A DNA stretch of 64,000 bases from Burkholderia sp. TSV86 (GTDB lineage Bacteria > Pseudomonadota > Gammaproteobacteria > Burkholderiales > Burkholderiaceae), in NCBI RefSeq assembly GCF_001522865.1, contig NZ_LOWB01000115.1, positions 55,410 through 119,409 of the forward strand. The letters are read 5' to 3'. Made by a program: the position numbers and the translations under genes. The notes beneath the pieces are model-generated. The model worked only from the letters and a program-made list of their open reading frames with translations, searched no databases and was not told where the DNA came from. How positions within the stretch are numbered: position 1 is the stretch's first letter; every line of letters begins with the position of its first letter. This document shows positions 46,622 to 56,634 of this stretch, in pieces.

Positions 46622-47797
46622 TCAGCGCGTCGGCCATTTCCATGGCGGCAGATCGAGCGCATCCGCGTCGGCGATCCGTGTCGCACCGAGCACCTTCTCG
46701 AGCACGATCGAGCGGCTACCCGGCTCGCGCTCGAGCGACGCGACGAGACGCGCCGCATGCGACACCACGATCACCTGCGAGCGCTCGGCGGCCTGCGCGA
46801 TCAGGCGGCCAAGCGCCGGCAGCAGATCGGGATGAAGGCTTGTCTCCGGCTCGTTCAACACGAGCAGCGCGAGCGGGCGCGGCGTCAGCAACGCCGCGAC
46901 GAGCAGCAGATAGCGCAGCGTGCCATCCGACAGCTCGGCCGCGCGCAGCGGCCGCAGCAAGCCCGGCTGATGCATCAGCGTCTCGAAGCGGCCCTGCCTG
47001 CCCGGATTGTCGATATCGATCCGCGCGCCCGGAAACGCGTCATCGATCGCCGCTTCCAGCGCCGCACGATCGCCGATCTCGCGGATCGTCTGTAACGCGG
47101 CGGCCAGATCGGCGCCGTCGTCGGCCAGTACCGGCGTATGCGTGCCCACCTGCGGCAGCCGTGCAGGCGCGAGGGCGTCGGTACGCAAGTGATCGTAGAA
47201 GCGCCATGAACGAATCCGTTCGCGCAACGCGATCATCTCCGGTGCACCGCGCGGGTCCGCGAACTCGGTCATCATGCTGTCGAAACTCGCGACTGGCTGC
47301 GGCACGGTCTGCCATGCGCCGGTTGCGTCACGGGTACGCAACTGCGCGCCGTGCCGGTCGACCAGCAGCGTCGACGGCCGCGGCACCGGCCCGCTCCAGA
47401 TGCATTCACGCTTGACGATCGGATCGAGCCCGAATTCCGAGCGGCTCGGAATCGGCAGGCCGAGATCGATCGCATAGCCAAAATCGTCGCACGCGAAGCC
47501 GAGTTTCAAGCTGACCGGCTGATTGCGAATCGTGCCCGTCACCGGCACCTCGCCCGACAGCATGGCGCGCGAGAAACGCTCGGGGCCGGCCCAAAGCGTC
47601 GACGGCAAGCCGCCTTCGCGTGCGAGCGACGGAATCACGCGCCCCTGGGCGGTATCAGCGAGCAGACGCAGTGATCGATAAACGCTCGATTTGCCGCTGC
47701 CGTTCGGCCCCGTGATCACGTTGAGCGCGCTGAGCGGCATGACGAAGTCGCGCAGTGACCGGTAGCCGGCAATGGCGAGAGCTGTGAGAGGCGGCAT
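46622..47797 (-). CDS. AAA family ATPase, RecF/OLD-like
   Basis: A 391-residue ABC-type ATPase without membrane parts. Walker A LNVITGPNGSGKSSVYRSLR is at residues 25-44, the signature-like AELSDGTLRYLLLVAALL near 290, Walker B LALLVLNEPETSLHPDLLPA and the switch histidine VIVVSHAARLVASLE follow. This matches predicted ATPases of the COG4637 type, related to RecF and OLD. No TOPRIM nuclease domain is present and no partner gene is adjacent, so a defence role cannot be argued from context. Function unknown. Confidence 0.85.
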   Translation of the reverse strand: MPPLTALAIAGYRSLRDFVMPLSALNVITGPNGSGKSSVYRSLRLLADTAQGRVIPSLAREGGLPSTLWAGPERFSRAMLSGEVPVTGTIRNQPVSLKLGFACDDFGYAIDLGLPIPSRSEFGLDPIVKRECIWSGPVPRPSTLLVDRHGAQLRTRDATGAWQTVPQPVASFDSMMTEFADPRGAPEMIALRERIRSWRFYDHLRTDALAPARLPQVGTHTPVLADDGADLAAALQTIREIGDRAALEAAIDDAFPGARIDIDNPGRQGRFETLMHQPGLLRPLRAAELSDGTLRYLLLVAALLTPRPLALLVLNEPETSLHPDLLPALGRLIAQAAERSQVIVVSHAARLVASLEREPGSRSIVLEKVLGATRIADADALDLPPWKWPTR

Positions 47798-47981
47798 AGG
47801 ATGAAGGATCGACGGATCGGATCAGGTTACGGGCGGGCCTGGTGAATATCGGCGCAGGCGCGGCAGCCAGATCGGAAATGGCCGCGCGAAGCGGCATGGG
47901 TTTTGCGCCGCGGTTTCGGCGGTTTCGGCGAACCCAGCAAATCCAGCGCGCAAAGTGCCCGCCCTCATCCTCCGCCGCTGC

Positions 47982-49178
47982 TCAATGCGGCGCACGCGCG
48001 CCGCCCGCCTCGGGCGCGGTCGGATCGGCCGCCGTGAACGCCGCGGTGCTCGCGGCGGGCTCCGCAGTGCCCGCCACGGCAGCCGCCCGAGGCGTGCGTG
48101 CCGTGGAATCGGACGGCGTCGACCATTCCGCGCGCTCGCGCGGCAGACACTCCGGATAATGCTGCTGAATGAACGCGATGAGCCCCTCGCGCACGCGGCA
48201 GCGCAAATCCCACGCGAGCGACGAATCGCGCGCGCTGACGAGCGCGCGCAACTGCATCGACCGCTCGGTCGCATCGGTCACCTGCAACACGTGAACGCGG
48301 CCGTCCCACTCGGGCGCATCGGCGACGATCCGCGCGAACGCCTCGCGCAGCGGCTCCAGCGGCAGCCGGTAGTCGACATACAGGAATACCGTGCCGATGA
48401 TCTCGGCGCTGCTGCGCGTCCAGTTCTGGAAAGGATTCTCGATGAACCACTGCAACGGCACGACGAGCCGGCGCTGATCCCACAGACGCACCGATACGTA
48501 GGTGCCGGTGATTTCCTCGATGCGCCCCCACTCGCCCTGAATCACGACGACATCGTCGAGCCTGATCGGCTGTGACAGCGCGATCTGCAAACCGGCGATC
48601 ATGTTGCCGAGCACCGGCCGCGCGGCAATACCGGCAACGAGCCCCGCGACGCCCGCCGACGCGAGCAAGCTCGCGCCGACCTGCCGCACGTTCGGAAACG
48701 TCATCAGCGCGGCGCCGGTGCCGATCACGACGATCATCACCATCACGGTGCGCGCGAGCACGCGCGTCTGCGTATGGATGCGGCGCGCCTGCAAGTTGTC
48801 GGGCGCGTCGATCGGATGCGCGCGCACGATCGCCTCGCCCACCGCCGCGGCAAGCCGCATCAGCAGCCACGTGATCGCGATGATCACGCCGACCGCCGCG
48901 ATCGTGCGCAATGCGCCCGCGAGCGGCAGCGCATCGGCGATTTGCAACCACTGGAATTCGAGCGCGAGAAACAGCAGCACGGCGAGCGACGGCCGATCGA
49001 GGTATGGCACGATCACGCCCATGAATGGATAAGGCCGCGCGATCCGCGCCACGACGCGCGCGCCGATCCGATGAACGAGCGTGACCGCGAGCAGCACGAG
49101 CGCCGACACGGCGAGCGTGCCGAGCCAGGTGTGCAGCGGCGCATCGGCGATGCGCCACAGATCGTCGATCGTCATCAT
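47982..49178 (-). CDS. MscS-family mechanosensitive ion channel
   Basis: A 398-residue inner-membrane protein with four or five N-terminal helices (TWLGTLAVSALVLLAVTLVH onward). The MscS pore region and beta domain follow: GASLLASAGVAGLVAGIAAR, LQIALSQPIRLDDVVVIQGE, WGRIEEITGTYVSVRLWDQ and VPLQWFIENPFQNWTR. It should open under hypo-osmotic stress. The C-terminal 40 residues are Ala/Thr-rich. Start at 49178 (or 49175) gives the best N-terminus; a frame back to 49244 is possible. Confidence 0.9.
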   Translation of the reverse strand: MMTIDDLWRIADAPLHTWLGTLAVSALVLLAVTLVHRIGARVVARIARPYPFMGVIVPYLDRPSLAVLLFLALEFQWLQIADALPLAGALRTIAAVGVIIAITWLLMRLAAAVGEAIVRAHPIDAPDNLQARRIHTQTRVLARTVMVMIVVIGTGAALMTFPNVRQVGASLLASAGVAGLVAGIAARPVLGNMIAGLQIALSQPIRLDDVVVIQGEWGRIEEITGTYVSVRLWDQRRLVVPLQWFIENPFQNWTRSSAEIIGTVFLYVDYRLPLEPLREAFARIVADAPEWDGRVHVLQVTDATERSMQLRALVSARDSSLAWDLRCRVREGLIAFIQQHYPECLPRERAEWSTPSDSTARTPRAAAVAGTAEPAASTAAFTAADPTAPEAGGARAPH

Positions 49179-49259
49179 GCGCGCCGTGACTCCGTCGAGT
49201 GCAACGCACGGAGGCGGCACACGCACGAATGCGTGGCGCCGCAATCCGCGCCAAACCGG

Positions 49260-49622
49260 TCAATAACTTCGGCAGGGAAATGCCTTGCCGAGCCCGAGCG
49301 ACACCGCCGTGCTCGCGTTGTAGTCGGCGAGCTTCGGGTTTTCCGCGATGTACTTGCGCACCGCATCCGTCATCTGCTGCGCCTTGATGTCGGCCGGCAA
49401 GCAGAAATATTGGCCGACGCGCGGCCCCGTGGTGCCGCCGATCGCGTCGATCGTGTTGTAGACGCCATCGGCCGCGCCTTCGATATACGCCGCGCACGAC
49501 GCCCGCGACTTGACGTCGGTTTTCGCGCACAGCTTATCCAGATCGCCCGCCGTGAAGGCCGCGGCCGTCAACGGCGCAGTAAGCATGGCCAGCGCGGCGG
49601 CGCAAAACATAGCCCGCAACAT
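49260..49622 (-). CDS. Exported Rap1a/Tai-like domain protein
   Basis: A 120-residue periplasmic protein. Residues 1-23 form a signal peptide (MLRAMFCAAALAMLTAPLTA). The mature part, FTAGDLDKLCAKTDVKSRAS then CAAYIEGAADGVYNTIDAI, with later cysteines in QYFCLPAD and AFPCRSY, fits the Rap1a fold held by disulfides, first known in Serratia type VI secretion immunity proteins. No secretion genes or effector are nearby, so an immunity role is not supported here. It lies between the ankyrin and MscS genes. Confidence 0.78.
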   Translation of the reverse strand: MLRAMFCAAALAMLTAPLTAAAFTAGDLDKLCAKTDVKSRASCAAYIEGAADGVYNTIDAIGGTTGPRVGQYFCLPADIKAQQMTDAVRKYIAENPKLADYNASTAVSLGLGKAFPCRSY

Positions 49623-49695
49623 GAATCTTCCTCGTGTCAGAAGGCGTAACCGCCGATACAACGAAAGGCGCGGCCCAGGGCCGCGCCGACGCAAC

Positions 49696-50427
49696 TTATT
49701 TTGCACCCTTTTGCGCGTCGGGCGCCGGCGCGTCTCCGAGGCGCGTCGTGCGCTTCGACAGGATCGCGAGCGCATCGGGCGCGTTGTAGTGCTTGGCGAA
49801 ATCGAGCGCGGTGACGCCGAGTTGGTTCTTGATCGCCGGATCGGCATTCTGATCGAGCAGCAGCGTGACCGTCGAGCCGTGGTTGCCACGCGCGGCCATC
49901 ATCAGCGGCGTCGTGCCGTTCGGCGACGCGGCGTCGATGTAGGCGGACTTCTCGAGCAGATACTTGACGACCTCGTCATGCCCGTTCGTCGCCGCGTAGT
50001 GCAGCGGCGACCAGCCCTTCTTGCTGACCTCGGCGCCCTTGTCGACCAGCAGCTTCACGAGCGGCAGATCGCCGTTCAGCGCGGCGAGCATCAGCGCGTT
50101 CTCGCCCGCCTTGTCCTCTTTTTCGAGATCGACGTTCGGCGCCGACGCGAGCGCAGCAGCCACCTGATCCGATTTTTCACGTGCTGCGATCACAAGCAGC
50201 GGGTCTCCGTTCGAGGCGACCGTATTCGGATCGAGGCCGTTCTTGAGCTGCTTGGCGATGTCCTTGATGTCGTCGAACTTGACCGCCTTCACGATCCCGT
50301 CGAGCGATTCCGCATGCGCGCCCGCCGCGGCGAGCACGCCGAGCCCGCCCGCGACCAGCAGCGCGCGGCATCCGGCGCCGAACCCGCGCTTATTCGGCAA
50401 GTACTTGATCGACTTCATTTTTTTCAA
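49696..50427 (-). CDS. Exported ankyrin repeat protein
   Basis: A 243-residue protein with a signal peptide ending in AGAHAES and about five ankyrin repeats from residue 45 to 220, each with the pattern G-TPLxxAAxxG-xxxVxxLL (for example GWSPLHYAATNGHDEVVKYL and GTTPLMMAARGNHGSTVTLL). It should act by protein binding in the periplasm. It is the last gene of the mltG-tmk-holB-GNAT-tatD run, three bases after tatD. Confidence 0.88.
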   Translation of the reverse strand: MKKMKSIKYLPNKRGFGAGCRALLVAGGLGVLAAAGAHAESLDGIVKAVKFDDIKDIAKQLKNGLDPNTVASNGDPLLVIAAREKSDQVAAALASAPNVDLEKEDKAGENALMLAALNGDLPLVKLLVDKGAEVSKKGWSPLHYAATNGHDEVVKYLLEKSAYIDAASPNGTTPLMMAARGNHGSTVTLLLDQNADPAIKNQLGVTALDFAKHYNAPDALAILSKRTTRLGDAPAPDAQKGAK

Positions 50428-50430
50428 CTC

Positions 50431-51240
50431 CTACCCCTGGTTGACTAGGCTGGCGCCGCCCGTTTGGACGATCTTGAACAGCCGGAAAAAATTGCTCGAT
50501 GTCGCGGCGGCCAGCGCTTCGTCGGTCATCCCGCGTTGCGCCGCGATAAAGCGTCCGACATGGCTGACGTGCGCAGGTTCATTCGGCTTTCCCCGATACG
50601 GCACGGGCGCGAGATACGGGGAATCCGTTTCGATCAGCAAGCGCTCGAGCGGCACGCGCCGCGCGACGTCCTGCACGTCGGCCGCGCTCTTGAACGTGAC
50701 GATCCCCGACAGCGAGATATGGAAGTTCTGTGCAAGCGCCTGCTCGGCAATAGGCCACGGCTCCGTGAAGCAATGCATCACGCCGCCCGGCACGCTCGCG
50801 CGCTCCTCGGCCATGATGCGCAGCGTGTCGGCGGCGGCGGCGCGAGTATGGACGATCAGCGGCTTGTCGGTCGCGTGCGCGGCGCGGATATGCGTGCGAA
50901 AGCGCTCGCGCTGCCATTCCATGTCGGCGATCGAGCGCCCGTCGAGGCGATAGTAGTCGAGCCCTGTCTCGCCGATCGCGACCACTTTCGGATGCGCGGC
51001 CAGTTCGACCAGCTCGGCAAGCGTCGGCTCCCGCGCATGCTCGTGATCCGGATGCACGCCCACCGACGCGAAGATGTTGTCGTGATCACGCGCGATCGCG
51101 AGCACCGACGGCAGCGTCTCGAGATCGACCGACACGCATAGCGCATGCGTGACGCCATGCTCGCGCATGTTCGCGAGCACCTGCGGCAGCCTCTCGGCCA
51201 GCCCTTCGAAATTGATATGACAGTGAGAATCGACAAACAT
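50431..51240 (-). CDS. TatD family metal-dependent hydrolase (YcfH-like)
   Basis: A 269-residue TIM-barrel DNase-like hydrolase. The metal ligands show in MFVDSHCHINFEGLAERLPQ, AIGETGLDYYRLDG, LIVHTRAAAADTLRIMAEE, GGVMHCFTEPW and LIETDSPYLAPVPYRGKPNE. The gene neighbours tmk and holB, a common setting for ycfH. Start at 51240 begins exactly at the conserved DSHCH motif. Confidence 0.94.
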   Translation of the reverse strand: MFVDSHCHINFEGLAERLPQVLANMREHGVTHALCVSVDLETLPSVLAIARDHDNIFASVGVHPDHEHAREPTLAELVELAAHPKVVAIGETGLDYYRLDGRSIADMEWQRERFRTHIRAAHATDKPLIVHTRAAAADTLRIMAEERASVPGGVMHCFTEPWPIAEQALAQNFHISLSGIVTFKSAADVQDVARRVPLERLLIETDSPYLAPVPYRGKPNEPAHVSHVGRFIAAQRGMTDEALAAATSSNFFRLFKIVQTGGASLVNQG

Positions 51241-51295
51241 GATGTATTCCTTGCTACCACGCATACGGCGCGAAACGTGCGGACAGCGCGGCGCA

Positions 51296-51805
51296 CTATG
51301 CGTCGCCGACGAGCCGCTTGCCGACGATCAAGAGATCGCGCTCGACGCCGTCGAGCACCGCGACGCGCGGCAGCGTTGCCCAGGTCGTAAAGCCGTGGCG
51401 CGCGAAGAGCCCGAGGCTCGGCGCGTTGTGACCGAAGATGAAGCCCAGCGCGGTATGCACGCCGAGTGCCGGCGCGCGCGCCAGCGCCGCGTCGAGCAAC
51501 CGGCTGCCGAGCCCCTTGCCGCGCGCGGACTCATCCAGATAGATGCTGATCTCCGCCGTGTGGCCATACGCCGGCCGGCCATAGAAATCGGAAAAACTCA
51601 GCCACGCGACGATCCGCCCCGCCTCCTCGACGACCCACAGCGGCCGCGTGTGCGGCTGATGCGCGTCGAACCACGGGCGCCGGCTGTCGACGCTCACCGG
51701 CTCGGTGTCGGCCGTCACCTGGCGCGACGCAACCGTCGAATTGTAGATGGCGACGATCGCGGGCAGATCGTCCAGGGTCGCGTCGCGGTATGCAAGCTGG
51801 CTCAT
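51296..51805 (-). CDS. GNAT acetyltransferase, phosphinothricin/methionine sulfoximine type
   Basis: A 169-residue acyltransferase. YRDATLDDLPAIVAIYNSTV, RPWFDAHQPHTRPLWVVEE, AEISIYLDESARGKGLGSRL (acetyl-CoA loop) and FIFGHNAPSLGLFARHGF match the Pat/YncA group that acetylates glutamate-like amino groups. It lies between tatD and holB, probably in the same transcript though functionally separate. Confidence 0.9.
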   Translation of the reverse strand: MSQLAYRDATLDDLPAIVAIYNSTVASRQVTADTEPVSVDSRRPWFDAHQPHTRPLWVVEEAGRIVAWLSFSDFYGRPAYGHTAEISIYLDESARGKGLGSRLLDAALARAPALGVHTALGFIFGHNAPSLGLFARHGFTTWATLPRVAVLDGVERDLLIVGKRLVGDA

Positions 51806-51855
51806 GGCGGGGGATGGTGGGCAAAGCGATGAACGGAACGATGGGAAGCCGCGCA

Positions 51856-52890
51856 CTACGCAAACAGCTCGCGATAGCCGAGAAAGAGTTCCTCGAACAC
51901 CAGCCGCGCGTTGAGCGGATGGTTCTCGGCCGCCCGCTGCCGCGTGACCGTCTTCATGAAGCGCGCGAACGCGCCCGCATCGAGCCTCTGCGCGCAACGT
52001 GCGAGCGCCGTGCGCTGCGCGGGAAAGTAACGCGGCGCGCCCGCCATGCGCTCGGCCAGCAGATCGTACAGCCACCGTTGCAGCCAGCCGAGCACCACGG
52101 GCACCGGCAGCTTCTGCAGCGTCTCGCCGCATGCGAACGGATCGCACGCGGCGCCGGCCGCGAGCTGCGCTAGCGTCCAGTCGCGCAGCGGCCGGTTCTC
52201 GTCGCTCGCGAGCGCGAGCGCCGCGAGCGGCGCGCCGCCCGCCTCGGCGACAAGCGCGGGCGCATCGGCCACGCGCTGCGCGGCGAGCCAGGCAACCGCC
52301 GCCTGTGGCGCGGGCATCGTCATCGGCCATTGGCGGCAGCGGCTCACGATCGTCGGCAGCAGCCGGTCGATGCGCGCCGACACGAGCACGAACACGACGC
52401 CCGCGGGCGGTTCCTCGAGCGTTTTCAACAATGCGTTCGCCGCCGCGACGTTGAGCGCTTCGGCCGGATACAATACGACGATCCGCGCGCCGCCGCGATG
52501 TGACGCAATGGCGCAGAAATCGACCAGCGCGCGCACCTGCTCGATCTTGATTTCCTTGCTCGGCGTCTTGGTTTTCTTGCCGCCGTCATCGGCGTCGGCG
52601 GCCTTCGGCTCGTCGGCGGCACCCGCCACGCCCGCCTCGCCCGCCAGCGCTTCGGGCACGACGATCCGATAATCGGGATGATTGCCCTGCTCGAACCACG
52701 TGCACGCGGCGCATGCGCCGCACGGCTCGCCGTTCTCGCGCGGGGTCTCGCACAGCAGCCCCTTGGCCAGATGCCGCGCGAACGCGAGCTTGCCGATGCC
52801 GGCCTGACCATGCAGCAATAGCGCGTGCGGCCAATGCGCGCGCAATGTCTGCAAGCGGTTCCAGTCGTCGGTCTGCCACGGATAGATCAT
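51856..52890 (-). CDS. holB: DNA polymerase III subunit delta'
   Basis: A 344-residue clamp-loader subunit. The nucleotide-binding region LLLHGQAGIGKLAFARHLA and the zinc module with CxxCxxC (PCGACAACTW) are followed by DYRIVVPEAL. A charged insertion near 95-125 (rich in Ala, Asp, Lys) separates it from KIEQVRALVDFCAIASHRGG and VLYPAEALNVAAANALLKTL EEPP. Start at 52890 (MIYPWQTDDW) is the usual N-terminus. Follows tmk by 22 bases. Confidence 0.94.
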   Translation of the reverse strand: MIYPWQTDDWNRLQTLRAHWPHALLLHGQAGIGKLAFARHLAKGLLCETPRENGEPCGACAACTWFEQGNHPDYRIVVPEALAGEAGVAGAADEPKAADADDGGKKTKTPSKEIKIEQVRALVDFCAIASHRGGARIVVLYPAEALNVAAANALLKTLEEPPAGVVFVLVSARIDRLLPTIVSRCRQWPMTMPAPQAAVAWLAAQRVADAPALVAEAGGAPLAALALASDENRPLRDWTLAQLAAGAACDPFACGETLQKLPVPVVLGWLQRWLYDLLAERMAGAPRYFPAQRTALARCAQRLDAGAFARFMKTVTRQRAAENHPLNARLVFEELFLGYRELFA

Positions 52891-52912
52891 GATGGTTTGC
52901 GTTGTCCGTTCG

Positions 52913-53533
52913 TTACAGCGCGGCGAGCACGCCTTCGAGCTTCTTGCGGATCTGCGCAACCGATTCGCTCGAATCGACGATCGCAAAGCGGTGCGGCGCT
53001 TCCTGCGCGCGGCGCAGATACTCGGCGCGGGTGCGCGCGAAGAACGCATCGGATTCGCTTTCGAACTTGTCCGGCGCGCGCGCCGCTCCCCGCCGCGCGC
53101 TCGCCACCTGCGGCGGCAAATCGAACAACACGGTCAGATCCGGCTGGAAGCCGCCCTGCACCCAGCGCTCGAGCGCCTCGAGCTTGTCGCGCGGCAGCCC
53201 GCGGCCGCCGCCCTGGTAGGCGAACGTCGCATCGGTGAAGCGGTCGGAGACGACCCAGTTGCCCTGCGCAAGCGCGGGCTCGATCACGAGCGCAAGGTGC
53301 TCGCGCCGGCCGGCAAACATCAGAAGCGCCTCGGTTTCGATGTCCATCGGCTGCTTGAGCAGTATCTCGCGCAACGTTTCGCCAAGCTGCGTGCCGCCCG
53401 GCTCGCGCGTGACGACGACTTGCCGGCCGCTTGCGGCGAGTTTTTCGCCGAGCCGTTCGCAAAACCATTGCAGATGCGTCGTCTTGCCCGCTCCATCGAT
53501 GCCTTCGAACGTGATGAATTTGCCACGCGCCAT
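52913..53533 (-). CDS. tmk: Thymidylate kinase
   Basis: A 206-residue enzyme phosphorylating dTMP. The P-loop is [19 protein letters not shown], the substrate motif [20 protein letters not shown] (with Trp-Val before DRF) and the lid region lies around [14 protein letters not shown]. Its start overlaps the mltG stop (TAATG), giving tight coupling. The order mltG-tmk-holB is widely conserved. Confidence 0.95.
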   Translation of the reverse strand: MARGKFITFEGIDGAGKTTHLQWFCERLGEKLAASGRQVVVTREPGGTQLGETLREILLKQPMDIETEALLMFAGRREHLALVIEPALAQGNWVVSDRFTDATFAYQGGGRGLPRDKLEALERWVQGGFQPDLTVLFDLPPQVASARRGAARAPDKFESESDAFFARTRAEYLRRAQEAPHRFAIVDSSESVAQIRKKLEGVLAAL

Positions 53534-54552
53534 TACTGACCTCTGATGTATTTGTCTACGGCCTTGTTGTGATCCCCCAGCGTGTCGGAAAACACGCTGG
53601 TGCCGTCGCCCTTCGCCACGAAATAGAGCGCCGACGTCACGGCGGGATTGACCGCGGCCCGCAGCGCCGCCTCGCCGGGTAGCGCGATCGGCGTCGGCGG
53701 CAGCCCGCGGCGCGTATAGGTATTGTACGGAGTGTCGGTTTGCAGATCGCGTTTGAACAGCCGCCCCGAATACGCGTCGCCGAGCCCGTAGATCACCGAC
53801 GGGTCGGTCTGCAACGGCATGCCGCGCCGTAGCCGGTTCGCAAGCACCGCGGCGATCAGCGCGCGGTCGGCCGCGTGCCCGGTTTCCTTTTCGACCAGTG
53901 ACGCGATTGTCAGCGCTTCGTAAGGTGTGCCGAACGGCAGGCCGTTCGCGCGCGCCGCCCACGTTTCGGCCAGGCGCGCCTGCATCAAACGGTACGCGCG
54001 GCGATAGACGTCCAGATCGCGCGCACCATGATCGAATAAATAAGTGTCGGGAAAGAATAGCCCTTCGCCGCTGCCGCGCGCGATTTCGTCGTCGGATGCG
54101 CCGATCGCGCGCAGCAGTTGCGCATCGGTCATCCCCGCGCTCGCGTGCAGCAGCGCCGGGTTCGCGTCGAGTTCCGCGCGCATGCGCTTGAAGGTCCAGC
54201 CTTCGATCACCGCGGCGGCGGATTCGCCAGGATCGCTGCGCGACACCTTGCGCACCACCTGGTAAGGCGTCACGCCCGCCTTGAATTCGTAATTGCCCGA
54301 CTTGAGCTGGCCCGACACCCCCAGCACGCGGGTCAACGCGACGAACCACTTCGGCTCGATCGGAACGCCGCCGCGTGCAAGCTGCTGTGCGACGCTCCTC
54401 ACGCTGCTGCGCGGCATGATGGTGACGTCGACGACGGGACCGGCCAGCGCCACGGGCCGGGTGACCCACCAATAAGCGCCGCCCGCGCACGCGGCGCCCA
54501 GCAAAACAACGGCCAGCACCGCGAACGCGGCGCACTTCTTCAGAACGGACAT
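53533..54552 (-). CDS. mltG: Endolytic peptidoglycan transglycosylase
   Basis: A 339-residue inner-membrane enzyme (YceG) that cuts nascent glycan strands. One N-terminal membrane helix ([20 protein letters not shown]) is followed by a LysM-like subdomain and the catalytic YceG domain with [20 protein letters not shown], where the Glu of the E-K-E motif is catalytic, and [19 protein letters not shown]. First gene of the mltG-tmk-holB run, divergent from ygfZ. Confidence 0.95.
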   Translation of the reverse strand: MSVLKKCAAFAVLAVVLLGAACAGGAYWWVTRPVALAGPVVDVTIMPRSSVRSVAQQLARGGVPIEPKWFVALTRVLGVSGQLKSGNYEFKAGVTPYQVVRKVSRSDPGESAAAVIEGWTFKRMRAELDANPALLHASAGMTDAQLLRAIGASDDEIARGSGEGLFFPDTYLFDHGARDLDVYRRAYRLMQARLAETWAARANGLPFGTPYEALTIASLVEKETGHAADRALIAAVLANRLRRGMPLQTDPSVIYGLGDAYSGRLFKRDLQTDTPYNTYTRRGLPPTPIALPGEAALRAAVNPAVTSALYFVAKGDGTSVFSDTLGDHNKAVDKYIRGQ

Positions 54553-54641
54553 GCGGAACGTGAATCAGATAGACTTCATATAATAACTTGCTTGTCTCAT
54601 CCAAAGTCAGGATTGACTGTTTTGACTGCTGTCCCATTCCA

Positions 54642-55667
54642 ATGAGCACACCGATCGCCTCTACGGCCGACGCGCCGCTGCCGCCGCGCCCATCTGCCGA
54701 CGATTTCGCCGCCGTGCTCGAGCGCGGCGCGTTCTCGGTGCTCGAACAATTCGGCATCGTCGACGTGTCGGGAGCCGACGCCGCAACGTTCCTGCACGGC
54801 CAGTTGACGAACGACATCGAGCACCTCGACGCCAGCACCGCGCGGCTCGCCGGCTACTGCTCGCCGAAGGGGCGCCTGCTCGCGTCGTTTCTCGCGTGGC
54901 GTGCCGGCCACGACGTGCGCCTGCTGGTGTCGAAGGACGTGCAGCCCGCCGTGCAAAAGCGCCTGTCGATGTTCGTGCTGCGCGCGAAGGCCAAGCTCGC
55001 CGACGCCGGCGGCACACTCGTCGCGGTCGGCTTCGCCGGCGACGTGCGCACCGCGCTGTCGGGCGTGTTCGACGCACTGCCCGACGGCGTCCATACGAAG
55101 GTCGACGCGCCGGCCGGCGCGCTGATCCGGCTGCCCGACGCCGCCGGCCGCGCGCGCTACCTGTGGATCGGCGCGCGCGCGGACGTCGACGCGCGCGTGG
55201 CCGCGCTCGCCGGCAGCCTGCGCCGCGTGCCGTCCGCCGTTTGGGACTGGCTCGACGTGCGCGCGGGCGAAGCGCGCATCACGCAGCCCGTCGTCGAGCA
55301 GTTCGTGCCCCAAATGGTCAATTTCGACGTGATCGGCGGCGTCAATTTCCGCAAAGGTTGCTATCCGGGGCAGGAAATCGTCGCGCGCAGCCAGTATCGC
55401 GGCACGATCAAGCGCCGCGCCGCGCTCGCGCACGTCGCGGGCGAACCCGATGCGGTACGCGCGGGCGTCGAGCTTTATCATTCGGACGACCCTGGGCAGC
55501 CGTGCGGGATGATCGTCAACGCGGCGGCGGCGCCCGAAGGCGGCGTCGACGCGCTCGTCGAGATCAAGCTCGCCGCGCTCGACAGCGGATCGGTCCATCT
55601 GGCGTCGGCGCATGGCCCGGCGCTCGCGTTCCGGCCACTGCCCTACGCGCTGCCGACGGAGGTTTGA
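54642..55667 (+). CDS. ygfZ: Folate-binding iron-sulfur cluster protein YgfZ
   Basis: A 341-residue member of the GcvT-related YgfZ/CAF17 family, which helps maturation of some Fe-S enzymes with tetrahydrofolate. The signature [18 protein letters not shown] with the conserved cysteine is present near residue 240; [14 protein letters not shown] lies in the N-terminal folate domain. The start at 54642 gives MSTPIAST; the earlier frame is not family-like. It diverges from mltG across about 90 bases. Confidence 0.93.
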   Translation: MSTPIASTADAPLPPRPSADDFAAVLERGAFSVLEQFGIVDVSGADAATFLHGQLTNDIEHLDASTARLAGYCSPKGRLLASFLAWRAGHDVRLLVSKDVQPAVQKRLSMFVLRAKAKLADAGGTLVAVGFAGDVRTALSGVFDALPDGVHTKVDAPAGALIRLPDAAGRARYLWIGARADVDARVAALAGSLRRVPSAVWDWLDVRAGEARITQPVVEQFVPQMVNFDVIGGVNFRKGCYPGQEIVARSQYRGTIKRRAALAHVAGEPDAVRAGVELYHSDDPGQPCGMIVNAAAAPEGGVDALVEIKLAALDSGSVHLASAHGPALAFRPLPYALPTEV

Positions 55668-55764
55668 CGGCCCGCGCGGTCAAACGGAATAACGATACGA
55701 GACGCGCCGCCCCGGCACGCAACGACGCTTACCGAGGACGCTCACTCAGCGAGGATATCGCCCG

Positions 55765-56634
55765 ATGTGCCTGATCGTATTCGATTGGCAGCCCGAGGCC
55801 ACCCAAGGCCCGGTGCTGACGCTCGCCGCGAACCGCGACGAATTCTACCGACGCACGAGTGCGCCGCTGTCCTGGTGGAGCGACGCGCCCGGCGTGCTCG
55901 CGGGCCGCGATCTCGAAGGCGGCGGCACCTGGCTCGGGATTGCGCGCGACGGCCGCTTCGCCGCCATCACCAATTACCGCGCGCCGTTCGACATCCGCGC
56001 CGGCGCGCCGACGCGCGGCAAGCTGGTATCGGAATTTCTCGGCGGCCCGAACATCGCGCCGCTCGACTATCTCGCGCACGTCGCCGAACGGGCGATGTTC
56101 TACAACGGCTTCACGCTGCTCGTCGGTGACTGCGCGCGCGGCCAGCTCGCATGGTTCTGCAACCGGTCGGCGGGCGCCCAGTCCGCGAGCGGGCCGCCCG
56201 CGCTCGACGCGCCCGCGCTCATCGGGCCGGGTATGCACGGGCTGTCGAACGCGCGGCTCGACACGCCGTGGCCGAAGCTCGTCACGAAGCGCAGCGAACT
56301 CGGCGCCCTGCTCACTCGCGATGCGGCGACGCCTCTCGATGCGCTGATCGAGATGATGCGCGACACGCGCCAGGCCGCCGACGATGCGTTGCCGCGCACC
56401 GGCATTCCGTTCGAGCGCGAGCGCGCGCTGTCCGCCGCGTTTATCGAGACACCCGAATACGGCACGCGCGGCACGACGGCGCTGCGCGTGGTGCGCGACA
56501 TCGAAGGAAGGCTGAGAATCGACGCCAAGGAACGCAACGACGACGACGGCTCGCACCGAATCGTGCGGCCGGGCGCATTCGAGCGGGCCTTCGCGTTCGA
56601 TGTCGACGCAAGCGGCGGCGCGGCGCGGCGCTAG
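55765..56634 (+). CDS. NRDE family (TANGO2-like) protein
   Basis: A 289-residue protein. MCLIVFDWQ and LTLAANRDEFYRRTSAPLSW hold the Cys-2 and Asn-Arg-Asp-Glu motif that name the family, an N-terminal nucleophile hydrolase-like fold. GMHGLSNARLDTPWPKL and the C-terminal YGTRGTTALRVV are also conserved. Its eukaryotic relative TANGO2 has been linked to Golgi organisation and haem or lipid handling; the bacterial role is unknown. It follows ygfZ by about 97 bases, on the same strand. Confidence 0.9.
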   Translation: MCLIVFDWQPEATQGPVLTLAANRDEFYRRTSAPLSWWSDAPGVLAGRDLEGGGTWLGIARDGRFAAITNYRAPFDIRAGAPTRGKLVSEFLGGPNIAPLDYLAHVAERAMFYNGFTLLVGDCARGQLAWFCNRSAGAQSASGPPALDAPALIGPGMHGLSNARLDTPWPKLVTKRSELGALLTRDAATPLDALIEMMRDTRQAADDALPRTGIPFERERALSAAFIETPEYGTRGTTALRVVRDIEGRLRIDAKERNDDDGSHRIVRPGAFERAFAFDVDASGGAARR

